Shown: piece by piece, positions 52,767 through 62,091 of the stretch
Position numbering within the stretch: position 1 is the stretch's first letter
Layout of the letters: each line of letters begins with the position of its first letter
Origin: Nocardiopsis ganjiahuensis DSM 45031
Lineage (GTDB): Bacteria > Actinomycetota > Actinomycetes > Streptosporangiales > Streptosporangiaceae
Assembly (NCBI RefSeq): GCF_000341085.1
Contig: NZ_ANBA01000007.1
Span: 124,001-188,000, forward strand
DNA length: 64,000 nt
Direction of reading: 5' to 3'
Translations under genes and position numbers: made by a program
Notes under the pieces: generated by a model
The model's input: the letters and a program-made list of their open reading frames with translations, nothing else
Databases searched by the model: none
Told to the model about the DNA's origin: nothing

Positions 52767-55565
52767 TCACCCCTCGGTGGGTCCGGGCCGGTCCCCCTCG
52801 GGGGCGGTTCCCCACCGGTCCAGGATCTGCATGCTCATGCGTGTGCGGGGATGGTCCCCGCCCAGGACCGTCATCTGGTCGTGGGAGACCTCCAGGAGCT
52901 TCAGCGCAGCGATCGTGGTGTCACCGGTCTCGTGGAGCATCACGCACAGGTCGGCGCGGGTGCTGAGGGTGTCCGGGTGGAGCCGGCCCAGCACCCGTTC
53001 CTGGTCCTCGGCCAGGCGCTCCAGGTCCCCGCGCGCCCCCTCCGGGTCCCCGGTCTCGTACTTCCAGGAGGCCAGGTTGTTGCGCACGCGCAGGAGGCTG
53101 GGGTGGTCGGGGCCCTCCACCGCGGTCAGGTCCGGCAGAAGCGCCTCCAGCTCCAGGACCGTTCCCCGCGCGTCGCCCAGGAACCCTCGCCAGTGGGCGA
53201 GGTTCTGACGGGTGCTCAGCGTGTTCGGGTGCCGCGCCCCCAACACGCGCAACTGGTCCGTGAGAAGCGCCTCGAAGGCGGACACGGCCCTGGCGGCCTG
53301 CCCGCTCTCGCCCCACCAGTGGGCCAAGGAGTTGCGGACCTCCAGAGTGGTGGGGTGGTCGGGGCCGTGGATCCGTTCCTGGTCGGCGAGCAGTTCCTCG
53401 TTCGCCCGCGCCGCTCCGGCCGGGTCGCCCGCCAGACCGAGCCAGGCCGAGACCGCCCTGCGGTTGAGCAGCACCGTGGGGTGGTCCGGGCCCAGGACCT
53501 CGATCCGCCGGGTGAGGAGGGCCTGCTGTTCGGCCGCGGCCCGGGCCGGGTCGCCCCTGTGCCCCCACAGGTCGGCGGCGTTGTGGCGGGAGGCGAGCGT
53601 GTCCGGGTGGTCGGGTCCCAGGAGCCGGATCTGGTCGTCCAGGAGGTCCTCGAAGGCCTGGGCCGCCCCCTCCAGGTCTCCGGCCTCGCTTCGGACCATG
53701 GCCAGGTTGTTCAGCAGCGACAGGGTCGAGGGGTGGTCCGCGCCCAGGATCACCGTGCGGTCGACCAGGAGGTCCTCCAGGTCCCGGACGGCTCCGGACG
53801 GGTCTCCGGCCCGGAGCCGGGCGAGGGCCAGGTTGTTGCGGGCGGTGAAGGTGGCGGGCCGCGCCCGGCCCGGACTCCGTTCCTGCTCGGCGATCAGCCG
53901 TGTGTAGGCCTGAATCGCCCCGGCCGGGTCTCCGACCGAGGCCAGCGACTGCGCGGCGTTGCTCTCACACATGAAGGTGGCCTCGTGGTGGGGGCCGAGG
54001 TGGTGGCGCGCCCGGTCCGCCAGCCCGCGCCAATGCCGCAGGGCCTCGGCGTCGCGTCCGGCCTCCTGGAGGTCGACCCCCACCTGGAACAGCAGCACCG
54101 GCCCGCGCACGCCCCACAGCCACTCCTCCACCGGGACGCCGCCGGCGGTGTGCGAGGTCAGGGTCAGGGCGTTGGACCGCAGCACCTGGGCCCGAGCGCC
54201 CACGGGCGCGCCCCACCGGTGCAGGAGTCCGTCGGACAGCGCCCGTACGCCCTCGGGAGTGGGGCGGGTGGACGGGTGTTCGCGGGCGGCCCGTTGGACC
54301 AGGGCGTGACTGCGTACGGTCGGCCCCGCGGGGCCGGACGGTCCGGACACGGCGCGGTCGACCAGGCTCGACCGGCGCAGTGAGGCCAGGGCCCGTGCCA
54401 CCCCGTGCTCGGTCACCCCGGGTCCGTCTCCGGGGACGCCCGGCCCGGTCTCCCGAACGGACAGGTGCGCCAGGACCGGCGGTGCGGTGAGGACGTCCAC
54501 GGGAACGGCCGCCCCGTCCAGCAGCGCGACCAGGCCCATCAGGGGCCTGGCCAGACCGCGGGGTTCGTGGGTGTCCGCCTGCTCGAGGGAGAGTTCCCAG
54601 GTCGCGGCGAGCGGAACCGGCCCGTCCCAGTCGGGGAACACCTGCTCCAGCGTGCTCACCCTGTCGTGGAACAGGTCCAGGTAGCCGGTGCAGCCCAGGC
54701 CGATCTCCGCCATGTAGGCCACCGCCTGCCCCAGCGCCAGGGGCAGGTACTCCAGGTCCCCGGCGAGGGCGTCGACCTCCTCGGGTGTGTACGGGACGTC
54801 CGCCTCGTCCAGCGCGCGGGAGAGGAAGGCGCGGGCCTCCTCGGGGGAGTACACACCGACGTCGACGACCTGCCGTCCCTGCGTGGTGAGGGAGTGGTCC
54901 CGTCGGCGGGTGGTGACCACGACCCGGCCCGGGGGCCGGTCCCGGGGCGGCCACAGGTCCCGTACCTCGGAGGGCTCGGCGAGGCCGTCCCACACCACGA
55001 GCCAGCGCAGGTGCGTCTCGCGCAGCTCCTGCAGGAAGAGTCCCGCGGCGTCCTCCTCGTCGTCGGGGGCGTCCGGCCGCAGCGCCCGTGCCGCACTCGC
55101 GTAGGCGTGGACGACGGAGCCGCGGCTCCCGGCGTCGGCCCACACCAGGACGTCGACACGGGGCACACCGTCCCCGTCGAGGGCCCGGCGGGCGTGGCGG
55201 GCGGCCAGCTGGGTCTTGCCGACCCCGCCCATACCGGAGAGCACCTGCCGTACGACCACGGTCCCCGATCCGTGGAGGGCCTCCTCGATCCGGTCGGCCA
55301 CGGCGCGGTGCTGGTAGTGGGCGGCGGGCTCGGGGACGGTGCCGACCAGGACGCGGCCCCCGGCACCGGGAGAGCGGCGGTCCCGGTCGCCGACGACGGT
55401 GGTGTGGAAGGTGCTGCCCCGGTAGTCGTGGTGGTCGCCGCCGTAGACGGGCGCGTCCAGGTGCACGGACCCGCCTTGGACGACGGTCCCGCCGTACACG
55501 TCGCCGCCGAGGGTGTTCTCGACCGCCGGGGGTGAGCCGTCTTCGGGAGATCGGGGGGTGTCCAT
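52767..55565 (-). CDS. STAND NTPase with NB-ARC domain and kinesin-light-chain-type TPRs
   Basis: A 932-residue signal-transduction ATPase. The first 60 residues are Gly/Val-rich (GGDVYGGTVVQGGSVHL). The NB-ARC domain has P-loop GMGGVGKTQ (111-119), Walker B WLVVWDGL, the TTRRRD motif and YLPLALGQ. The C-terminal 400 residues hold about eight TPRs of 42 residues with the core LGxDHPxTLxxRxNLA, giving repeats at the DNA level. No effector domain is obvious. Relatives act as regulators or in phage defence; neither can be assigned. ATG 55565 is chosen since the upstream part lacks a ribosome site. Confidence 0.82.
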   Translation of the reverse strand: MDTPRSPEDGSPPAVENTLGGDVYGGTVVQGGSVHLDAPVYGGDHHDYRGSTFHTTVVGDRDRRSPGAGGRVLVGTVPEPAAHYQHRAVADRIEEALHGSGTVVVRQVLSGMGGVGKTQLAARHARRALDGDGVPRVDVLVWADAGSRGSVVHAYASAARALRPDAPDDEEDAAGLFLQELRETHLRWLVVWDGLAEPSEVRDLWPPRDRPPGRVVVTTRRRDHSLTTQGRQVVDVGVYSPEEARAFLSRALDEADVPYTPEEVDALAGDLEYLPLALGQAVAYMAEIGLGCTGYLDLFHDRVSTLEQVFPDWDGPVPLAATWELSLEQADTHEPRGLARPLMGLVALLDGAAVPVDVLTAPPVLAHLSVRETGPGVPGDGPGVTEHGVARALASLRRSSLVDRAVSGPSGPAGPTVRSHALVQRAAREHPSTRPTPEGVRALSDGLLHRWGAPVGARAQVLRSNALTLTSHTAGGVPVEEWLWGVRGPVLLFQVGVDLQEAGRDAEALRHWRGLADRARHHLGPHHEATFMCESNAAQSLASVGDPAGAIQAYTRLIAEQERSPGRARPATFTARNNLALARLRAGDPSGAVRDLEDLLVDRTVILGADHPSTLSLLNNLAMVRSEAGDLEGAAQAFEDLLDDQIRLLGPDHPDTLASRHNAADLWGHRGDPARAAAEQQALLTRRIEVLGPDHPTVLLNRRAVSAWLGLAGDPAGAARANEELLADQERIHGPDHPTTLEVRNSLAHWWGESGQAARAVSAFEALLTDQLRVLGARHPNTLSTRQNLAHWRGFLGDARGTVLELEALLPDLTAVEGPDHPSLLRVRNNLASWKYETGDPEGARGDLERLAEDQERVLGRLHPDTLSTRADLCVMLHETGDTTIAALKLLEVSHDQMTVLGGDHPRTRMSMQILDRWGTAPEGDRPGPTEG

Positions 55566-55650
55566 GGGCACGATTCTGGCGTCCGGGGCGGAACACTGCG
55601 ACCCCGGTGCCGTCGAAGCGCACGTCGGCTGAGGGATCCTCGGCCGACGT

Positions 55651-56130
55651 TCAGTCCTCTCCGCCGGCGGCACGGAGACGCTCGACCTGGTCCGCGGTGC
55701 TGTGTTCGGCGGCTCGGACGAAGCGGAGGACGGCGTCGAGCTCCGCTTCGTCGAAGCCGGCCAGATCGGCGCGTGTGTCCGCGACCAGTCCGGCGTAGGC
55801 CTCGGAGACCCGCCGCAGTCCCTCCTGGGTGGGTTCGATGAGCACTCTCCTGCGGTCGTCGGGGTCGGGTACCCGCCGGACGCAGTCGGCCGCGACCAGC
55901 CGGTCGATCATGCGCGAGGCCGAGCCGGTGGTGAGGTTCACGCGCCCGGCCAGGGCGCCCGGGGTCGCGGGGCCGTGGTTGCCCAGTACGTGCAGGCACT
56001 GCACGTCGGTGTCGGTCACGCCCAGCCGGGCGGCGACGACGCTGTTGAGCTGGACGACCGTGATCGCCCATCCCGCTATCGCGCTTCCGGTGAGCTCGTC
56101 GACCAACGTGTCCCGCTTCGGCTTCGCCAT
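55651..56130 (-). CDS. MarR-family transcriptional regulator
   Basis: About 159 residues. The winged helix reads ATPGALAGRVNLTTGSASRMIDRLVAADCVRRVPDPDDRRRVLIE, with the DxRR wing. ATG 56130 has GGAGTGG upstream; an in-frame ATG at 56175 would add 15 residues. It is divergent from a DHA2 drug exporter followed by a P450, across a clear palindrome, and is probably their repressor, released by a drug-like ligand. Confidence 0.88.
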   Translation of the reverse strand: MAKPKRDTLVDELTGSAIAGWAITVVQLNSVVAARLGVTDTDVQCLHVLGNHGPATPGALAGRVNLTTGSASRMIDRLVAADCVRRVPDPDDRRRVLIEPTQEGLRRVSEAYAGLVADTRADLAGFDEAELDAVLRFVRAAEHSTADQVERLRAAGGED

Positions 56131-56184
56131 CGGGGAGGCCACTCCGATCTTTGCTGTGTTGTGCAGTGAACCCATGCTACTTTA

Positions 56185-56215
56185 GCTGCGCGACACAGTA
56201 ACTGTGTGACGCAGC
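56185..56215. promoter_or_regulatory. MarR-type operator palindrome
   Basis: A 31-base near-perfect inverted repeat, with outer GCTGCG/CGCAGC and inner ACACAGT/ACTGTGT arms around a central A, lies in the divergent promoter region, 37 bases before the exporter start. Confidence 0.75.
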
Positions 56216-56252
56216 AATATGTCACGAGGCCACCCCGGCAAGGAGCACCGAC

Positions 56253-57722
56253 TTGACCACCTCCTCATCTCCCCGCGGCGGTATCGCGGACCGCGCCCTG
56301 CTCAGTGGGCGTACAGCCGTCGTGGTCCTGGCGGTCATCCTCGTCGCGGACTTCATGGAACTCCTCGACGCCACGATCGTCAGTGTCGCCGCCCCGGCCA
56401 TCGCGGCCGACCTCGGCGCGAGCGAGGCCGCACTCCAGTGGATGGTCGCCGGATACACGCTCTCGGCCGGAGCGGGCCTGATCACCGGGGGCCGACTCGG
56501 CGACCAGTACGGCCGCCGCCGTGTCTTCCTGCTCGGGCTGGCCGGCTTCACCGCGGCCTCGGCCGGCTGCGGGCTGGCCCCCGACGCCGGAACGCTGGTC
56601 GGCATGCGCATCGCCCAGGGGCTGGCGGGCGGGCTGATGATTCCGCAGGTCTTCGGGGTCATCCGGGCCTCGTTCGAACCCGGTGCGCGGGCCCGGGCGC
56701 TCGGTGCCTACGGCGCCGTACTCGGCCTGGCCTCGGTGGCGGGCCCGCTCCTCGGCGGACTCCTGGTCGAGGCCGACGTCCTGGGCCTGGGCTGGCGGTC
56801 GGTCTTCTGGGTCAACGTCCCGGTCGCGGTGGCCGGGCTGGCGCTCGGTGTTCGCTTCATGCCCGAGTCCCGGGTCCCGGGCGCCGACCGGCTCGATCTG
56901 CCCGGCGCGGCCCTCGTCGCCGCCACGGTGACCCTCCTGCTCCTGCCCCTCGTCCAGGGGCGTGACTGGGGCTGGCCCTGGTGGGCGTTCGCGCTCCTGG
57001 CCCTGTCCGCGCCCACCGCGGCCCTCTTCCTCCGGTGGGAAAGCCGCCTGCGCGCACGCGGGGGCCAGCCCCTCCTGGACCCCGCGCTCCTCAGGACGAA
57101 GGCCTTCGCCTCGGGGCTGGCGGCCTCCCTGCTGTTCTTCGGTGCGCTCGGCTCCTACTTCCTCCTGCTCTCCCTGCACCTCCAACTCGGTACCGGGCGC
57201 ACCCCTCTGGAAACCGGACTCGTGATCCTGCCCTACGCCATCGGTTCGGTCATCACCTCCGGAGCCGGGGTCCGGTTGGCCCACCGCGCGGGTCGCGCTC
57301 TCATCGTCTCCGGAGCGCTCGTGCTGGCCGCCTCCCAGCTCCTCCTGCTCCTCGTCGTCCGGGCGTTCCCCGATCCCTCCTACTGGGCCCTGGCCGCACC
57401 GCTGCTCGTCGGCGGCCTGGGGCTGGGGCTCACCGCCCCGTCCCTGATCAACGTCGTCCTCGCGGGCGTGCCCGCCCGGGACGCCGGTGCCGCGGGCGGT
57501 GTCCTCACCACCGTCACCCAGGTCGGCAACGCCCTCGGCGTCGCCGCCCTCGGGGCCGTGTTCTTCGCCCGCCTGGAACACGCCCTCGCCGCGGGCACCG
57601 CCGAGCCCGCCGCCTACGCCGACGCCCTCGCCGCGACCCTGCCCTGGCAGTGCGCCTGCTACGTCACGGCGGCGGCCCTGATGCTCCTCCTTCCACGACA
57701 CGCCGACGCCGATCAGGAGTGA
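56253..57722 (+). CDS. MFS drug exporter, DHA2 (EmrB/QacA) family
   Basis: A 489-residue transporter with 14 predicted membrane segments. Motif GRLGDQYGRRRVFLLG (motif A) and the N-terminal DATIVSVAAPAIAADLGAS fit the DHA2 group. TTG 56253 is preceded by AAGGAG at the right distance. The gene is followed after five bases by a P450, so the pair may modify and export the same compound. Controlled by the divergent MarR gene. Confidence 0.9.
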   Translation: MTTSSSPRGGIADRALLSGRTAVVVLAVILVADFMELLDATIVSVAAPAIAADLGASEAALQWMVAGYTLSAGAGLITGGRLGDQYGRRRVFLLGLAGFTAASAGCGLAPDAGTLVGMRIAQGLAGGLMIPQVFGVIRASFEPGARARALGAYGAVLGLASVAGPLLGGLLVEADVLGLGWRSVFWVNVPVAVAGLALGVRFMPESRVPGADRLDLPGAALVAATVTLLLLPLVQGRDWGWPWWAFALLALSAPTAALFLRWESRLRARGGQPLLDPALLRTKAFASGLAASLLFFGALGSYFLLLSLHLQLGTGRTPLETGLVILPYAIGSVITSGAGVRLAHRAGRALIVSGALVLAASQLLLLLVVRAFPDPSYWALAAPLLVGGLGLGLTAPSLINVVLAGVPARDAGAAGGVLTTVTQVGNALGVAALGAVFFARLEHALAAGTAEPAAYADALAATLPWQCACYVTAAALMLLLPRHADADQE

Positions 57723-57727
57723 CCCCG

Positions 57728-58885
57728 ATGACCGAAGCAGCACGCCTCACCGCCGACCCGTTCGCCGCCACTGTCCGCGGGCTCGACCAGCCCCACCCCG
57801 CACGGGCGGCCCTGCGCGCCGCGGGTCCGCTCGTACGCGCCGAGGCTCCCGCCGGGGGCCCGGTGTGGATCGTCACCGAGGAGGCCCTGGCCCGCGAGGT
57901 CCTCGTCCACCCCCTGATCGTGAAGGACCCGGCTCAGGCGCCGCCCGCATGGGACCGGTGGACAGCGGGACTGGAACCGGCCGCCGCCGCGCAGCCCTCG
58001 CTGACCACCACGGACGGGGGCGCGCACGAACGGCTCCGCCGGGCGCACGCCCCGCTGTTCACGGCGCGTCGGACGGCCGCCTACACCGATCGGATCACCG
58101 GGTTGGCCCGATCCCTGCTCACCGGGCTCGCGGAGGCCGGGGGAGTGGTGGACCTGGCGGCCGACTTCACCACCCGTTACCCGCTCACCGTGGTCTGCGA
58201 CGTGCTGGGTGTGCCCGCCGACCGGGTCGACCAGGCCGTCGGAGCGTGCCGGCGCATGCACTCCGACGACCCGGAGGAGGTGGAGGAGGCCATGGCGGCC
58301 TTCGCCGACCTGGCCGCCGCGGCACTGGAAGGCGGTCGGCCAGGTCTGGCGACCGAACTACGCGACCGGGTCCCCGACGACCTCACCGAGGCCGACCTGC
58401 ACTACCTGTTGTTCACCCTGGTCTACGCGGGCCAGCTCACCACCGACCCGGCGCTGGGGTTCCTGCTCGCCCGGCTCCTCGACCCCGCCGACCCCGAGGC
58501 GGTGAGGGGCGCCCCGGCCGAGGAGAGGGTCCGGGAGGCGCTGAGGACGCACTCGCCGGCGCCCTTCAGCCTCTGGCGGTTCACCGCGGCCGAGGTCGAA
58601 CTGGCCGGGGTCCGGCTGCCCGCCCGGTCGCCGGTGCTGGTCGACCTCCAGGGGATCAACACCGCTCCCGGACGGGGGGTCGGTCCGGACCTGGTCTTCG
58701 GGGTGGGACCGCACTACTGCACCGGTGCCCGGCTGGCCCAGCTCGAACTCACCGTGCTCGTGCAGGTCCTCGAGGCCGAGTTCCCCCGGGCGCGCCTGGC
58801 GGTGCCCTACTCCGAGCTCCGCCAGGCCGACATCGGCGGTATCCAGGGGAGCCGTCTGACCGCGCTTCCGGTGTCGCTCGGGTGA
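57728..58885 (+). CDS. Cytochrome P450
   Basis: A 385-residue bacterial P450. The heme loop is FGVGPHYCTG with Cys331, the K-helix ExxR is in REALRTHSP, and the I-helix has YAGQLTTD with the acid/Thr pair partly changed. ATG 57728 lies five bases after the MFS stop. No ferredoxin or reductase gene is near, so electrons must come from elsewhere. Substrate unknown; probably induced together with the exporter. Confidence 0.88.
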   Translation: MTEAARLTADPFAATVRGLDQPHPARAALRAAGPLVRAEAPAGGPVWIVTEEALAREVLVHPLIVKDPAQAPPAWDRWTAGLEPAAAAQPSLTTTDGGAHERLRRAHAPLFTARRTAAYTDRITGLARSLLTGLAEAGGVVDLAADFTTRYPLTVVCDVLGVPADRVDQAVGACRRMHSDDPEEVEEAMAAFADLAAAALEGGRPGLATELRDRVPDDLTEADLHYLLFTLVYAGQLTTDPALGFLLARLLDPADPEAVRGAPAEERVREALRTHSPAPFSLWRFTAAEVELAGVRLPARSPVLVDLQGINTAPGRGVGPDLVFGVGPHYCTGARLAQLELTVLVQVLEAEFPRARLAVPYSELRQADIGGIQGSRLTALPVSLG

Positions 58886-58929
58886 GGGGCCCGGCACCGC
58901 TCCTGTGCGTGTTCGGGAGTACTGATCGC

Positions 58930-59400
58930 TCAGGGGCGGCCCGGCTCGAACGAGTCCTCGTTGAGGATGACGAACGCGCCGTTCGGCACACACGCCTCGG
59001 GCAGGTCGACGTCCCACTCCGGGTCGGCGCCCCGGTGGCCGCCTGCGGCGGTGAAGCGGTCCCCGTCCAGGATCGCCCCCAGCGCGGGTTCCTCCACCCC
59101 GCCGCGCCCGTCCTCCAAGGGAACGACGTTGTCCGGCCAGAGCGGAGCCGCTGATTCCACCACTTCCCCGGATTCCTCGTCCCGAACGAGGACGAGGAGG
59201 CAGCGCTCCTCGGGCAGGTAGGCGAGTTCCCCGTGGACCAGGGCCTCCGGGGCGGACGAGAAGCCGTGGACGAGGATGCGCGTACCGTCCCCGACGGTGA
59301 CGACCTCGTCCGTCCCCGGTGCGGGGGCCGCGCAGGAGGACACCAGTGCGGCGGTCAGGAGCGGTGGGAGGAGAGGAGGGAGGAAGCGTGCCTTCGCCAC
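58930..59400 (-). CDS. Small secreted lipoprotein of unknown function
   Basis: 156 residues with a signal peptide ending in a lipobox-like LVSSC, then an acidic globular domain with two cysteines (ERCLLVLV, EACVPNG) that could form a disulfide. GTG 59400 is chosen because it directly precedes the signal peptide, with AAAGG about nine bases before. I do not recognise the family. Confidence 0.6.
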   Translation of the reverse strand: MAKARFLPPLLPPLLTAALVSSCAAPAPGTDEVVTVGDGTRILVHGFSSAPEALVHGELAYLPEERCLLVLVRDEESGEVVESAAPLWPDNVVPLEDGRGGVEEPALGAILDGDRFTAAGGHRGADPEWDVDLPEACVPNGAFVILNEDSFEPGRP

Positions 59401-59742
59401 GGTGGGGCGCCTTTCGGGAAACGGTGGGGCCGAGGATCGGACGTTTGCGGGGCGGAGCCGGTTCCTGGTGCGGGTCGCACCGACCGTGGACCCCGAACCG
59501 AACACGGCCTCTGCGCGTCCTCCCTCGGGCTGCGACTGTGAGTCGCCCGGTGGAGGGCCTATGGGCCGGTGCGCCGCTCCGCGGGCGCCGATCCGAGCGC
59601 GCCTGACCCTCGGTGCCACGGACGGAGCCGGAACTCCGTGAGCGTCCGGCGATCCAGGACCACAGGACTTCCGCGGTCAGATGGACGGACCTTCGTGATC
59701 TACAGCGCAAAGGTGGCGAAGTGTGTCAAATACGGACAGGAG
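59401..59742. other. 342-base stretch without a recognised gene
   Basis: Short frames exist on the plus strand but none has a known motif or a good ribosome site. The right 60 bases are less GC-rich. It presumably holds the lipoprotein promoter. Confidence 0.5.
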
Positions 59743-60141
59743 TCACCCCGGGAAGACGGAACTCCGGCCCTGGGAGGTGCGGACCTCGACCCAGTCCAGC
59801 AAGGGGAGGAGGAGGCGGGTGACCTCCTCGCCGTCGGAGGTCAGGCCGTACTCGACGTACGGCGGGACCACGGGCCTGGCGTCGCGGAACAGGAGGCCGT
59901 CCGCCTCCAGGGTGCGCAGGGTCTGGGCGAGCATCTTCTCGCTGATGCCGTCGATCCCATGACGCAGGTCGCTCCAGCGCCGGGGCCCCTCGGACAGCGC
60001 CACCAGGACCAGGACCCCCCACTTGCTGGTGACGTCGCGGAGCAGGGCGCGCTGGGGGCAGTCCGCGGGCAGGCTGTGCCCACCGATGCGGGGGAGTGGT
60101 GTCGGTTCCGGTTTCGGGTTCTTCCTCTCGGATGCGCTCAT
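59743..60141 (-). CDS. HxlR-family transcriptional regulator
   Basis: 132 residues with the HxlR pattern: CPQRALLRDVTSKWGVLVLVALSEGPRRWSDLRHGIDGISEKMLAQTLRTLEADGLLFR. The Cys of CPQR, near residue 28, is the redox- or aldehyde-sensing cysteine in several members. It is divergent from an NmrA-type oxidoreductase, a pairing very common in bacteria, and should regulate it. Confidence 0.9.
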   Translation of the reverse strand: MSASERKNPKPEPTPLPRIGGHSLPADCPQRALLRDVTSKWGVLVLVALSEGPRRWSDLRHGIDGISEKMLAQTLRTLEADGLLFRDARPVVPPYVEYGLTSDGEEVTRLLLPLLDWVEVRTSQGRSSVFPG

Positions 60142-60150
60142 GCTTCCAAC

Positions 60151-60176
60151 TTACCAAAAGGTGCGTACCCTACTTG
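60151..60176. promoter_or_regulatory. Candidate HxlR operator/promoter
   Basis: The AT-rich divergent promoter contains TTACCAAAAGGTGCGTACCC, with overlapping TACC/GGT(A/G) inverted elements typical of HxlR sites. Arms are short. Confidence 0.4.
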
Positions 60177-60256
60177 TGGAATGTGAGGCTGGAACGGCTC
60201 GTTGACACCGACGAACCGCCGGGAGAAGATCCCGGCCCACCTCGAAGGGAAACCGC

Positions 60257-61114
60257 ATGTCCGTCGTCGTCACCGGTGCCACCGGCCACCTGGGCCGCCT
60301 CGTCGTCGAGTCCCTCCTGGAGCGGGGGTACGCGCCCGGGGACGTCACCGCCACCGGGCGGGACACAGGGAAGATCGCCGACCTCGCCGAACGCGGCGTG
60401 AACGTCCGCCGCGCCGACTTCGAGGACCCGGCCTCGCTCCGGGAGGCCTTCCGGAGCGCGGACGCCGTGCTCCTGGTCTCCGGCGCCGAGCTCGGCAAGC
60501 GTGTGGCGCAGCACCGCAACGCCATCGAGGCGGCCGAGGAGGCCGGGGTCGGCCACCTCGTCTACACCAGCGCGCCCAAGGCCGACGACACCACGCTGAT
60601 CCTGGCCCCCGAGCACAAGGCGACCGAGGAGATCCTCGCCGCCTCCGGGCTGAGCCACACCGTCCTGCGCAACGGCTGGTACAACGAGAACTACCAGCAG
60701 GACCTGGAGCAGGCCCGCGAGCACGGGGCCCTCATCGGCAGCGCGGGCGAGGGGCGGACCGCCAGTGCCGCCCGCCGGGACCTGGCCGAGGCGGCTGCCG
60801 TGGTGCTGGTCGACCCCGCGCCGCACGCGGGGGCCGTCTACGAACTCACCGGCGACACCGCTTGGACCAGGAAGGAATTGGCCGGGTACATCAGCGAGCT
60901 ACTGGGGCGCGAGGTCCTCTACCGGGACCTGAGCCCCGAGGAGCACGGAGCCGTGCTGACCGGCGTCGGCCTGGACGCGGGCACCGCGGAGTTCGTCGTC
61001 GGACTGGACCGCAACACCCGGGACGGTGAGCTGGCCGCCACCCCGGGGACCCTGGCCAAGCTGATCGGCCGTCCCACCACGCCGGTGATCGAGACCCTGC
61101 GCGAACTCCTCTGA
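60257..61114 (+). CDS. NmrA/QorB-like NAD(P)-binding oxidoreductase
   Basis: 285 residues of the atypical SDR family: VVVTGATGHLGRLVVESLL at the N-terminus, YTSAPKAD in place of a catalytic Ser/Tyr site and NGWYNENY, as in quinone oxidoreductase QorB (YtfG). It may reduce quinones or sense redox state. Controlled by the divergent HxlR regulator. A terminator follows. Confidence 0.85.
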   Translation: MSVVVTGATGHLGRLVVESLLERGYAPGDVTATGRDTGKIADLAERGVNVRRADFEDPASLREAFRSADAVLLVSGAELGKRVAQHRNAIEAAEEAGVGHLVYTSAPKADDTTLILAPEHKATEEILAASGLSHTVLRNGWYNENYQQDLEQAREHGALIGSAGEGRTASAARRDLAEAAAVVLVDPAPHAGAVYELTGDTAWTRKELAGYISELLGREVLYRDLSPEEHGAVLTGVGLDAGTAEFVVGLDRNTRDGELAATPGTLAKLIGRPTTPVIETLRELL

Positions 61115-61169
61115 GTTCCCCGGCCCCGCTGACCCGCCTCTGGCGCCCGAGGGCCCGCCTCGCCTGGCT

Positions 61170-61206
61170 GCCGCGCCGCCCCACACCAAGCTTGGGGCGG
61201 CGCGGC
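61170..61206. terminator. Hairpin between convergent genes
   Basis: A perfect 13-bp stem (61170-61182 with 61194-61206) and an 11-base loop lie 55 bases after the oxidoreductase stop. Confidence 0.7.
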
Positions 61207-61257
61207 GGGCGTGGTGACCACGACGGCGGGAACCACCGGTGGCCGGGCGCGGGTGTC

Positions 61258-61779
61258 TCAGCACTCGGGCGGGAAGTCGTCGGCTCCCACCAGTGTGCCG
61301 TCTCCGCCGGCGTCCGTGCCCATGTACACGCCGTCATCCTCCGCCATGAGTTCGGTGTCGAAGCGCAGAGAGGCGATATCGTGCTCGGAGTCGCTTTCGA
61401 GCGCGGCGACGGAGGTCACCCCCAGGGTGTACTCGATGTCCTCCGCGGCCGGGACGACCCGGTAGGCCGGGGCCCCGTCGGTATCGGTGATGCTCCAGTC
61501 CTCACCGGGGGCGGACAGGTCCACCTCGAGTTCGTTGCCGGGGAACTCGCGGACGGCGTTCAACCGCCACCCGTGCTCCTCCGAGGTCAGGTCGATGCGC
61601 GCCGGAGGGCTGTCCCCGCACCAGGACACCATGACGACAGGGAACTGGTGACGGGCGGAGAAGTGCCCGGTGGCGACCGCGCCCACGGCTCCTCCCTCGG
61701 CCGCACACGATGTCAGGAGGAGGCACGCGGGGGCCAGGAACGCCAGATGTCTGAGGGTGGCTCTGTCGAGGACTGACAT
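61258..61779 (-). CDS. Small secreted lipoprotein of unknown function
   Basis: 173 residues: signal peptide with lipobox LLTSC, then a beta-rich domain (FPVVMVSWCGDSPPARIDL; NELEVDLSAPGEDWSI). A Cys in VSWCG and the C-terminal Cys could form a disulfide. ATG 61779 is the start giving a proper signal peptide. The family is not recognised, although similar lipoproteins are common in actinomycetes. Confidence 0.65.
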   Translation of the reverse strand: MSVLDRATLRHLAFLAPACLLLTSCAAEGGAVGAVATGHFSARHQFPVVMVSWCGDSPPARIDLTSEEHGWRLNAVREFPGNELEVDLSAPGEDWSITDTDGAPAYRVVPAAEDIEYTLGVTSVAALESDSEHDIASLRFDTELMAEDDGVYMGTDAGGDGTLVGADDFPPEC

Positions 61780-62091
61780 GCCGCGATTGTGCCAACCGGT
61801 GTCGCGCGCCGTGCGGGGCACGCGGCGTGTCCGGGGGCTCGCGGGCACGAAGAACACAGGTCACGTCGGGCCTGCGGGGAATCCTCCGCGCGCGCTCGCT
61901 TCGGCGTGTCCTCCCTCAACGGGGGCCGACGGGCCGGCCCCCGTGACCACGTACCCCTCCGCCCGAGCCCGCGCAGGTGGGGCCGGGCGGGCGGGCGGTG
62001 CACGCATCCCCTGGGGCGCAAGGGTTCTGGTATTGCCGCAGGCCGTATGATCGGGGTCCCCGAACGGCTATGGGCAGTGAGGCACAACCCG
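61780..62091. other. 312-base intergenic region
   Basis: No gene recognised. It holds a nine-bp-stem hairpin at 61919-61944 (ACGGGGGCC/GGCCCCCGT) and presumably divergent promoters of the lipoprotein and methyltransferase genes. Confidence 0.5.

Noticed and set aside
52851..54383. A long plus-strand frame and apparent tandem DNA repeats opposite the STAND gene
   Set aside because: Both are explained by the TPR-encoding repeats on the minus strand.
53000..55000. Possible CRISPR or satellite array
   Set aside because: Repeats are imperfect, about 126 bases, in frame, and encode TPR units.
59641..59760. Short plus-strand frame that might be a DUF397-like tail
   Set aside because: The characteristic Trp/Ser and Phe positions of DUF397 are not present; left as intergenic.
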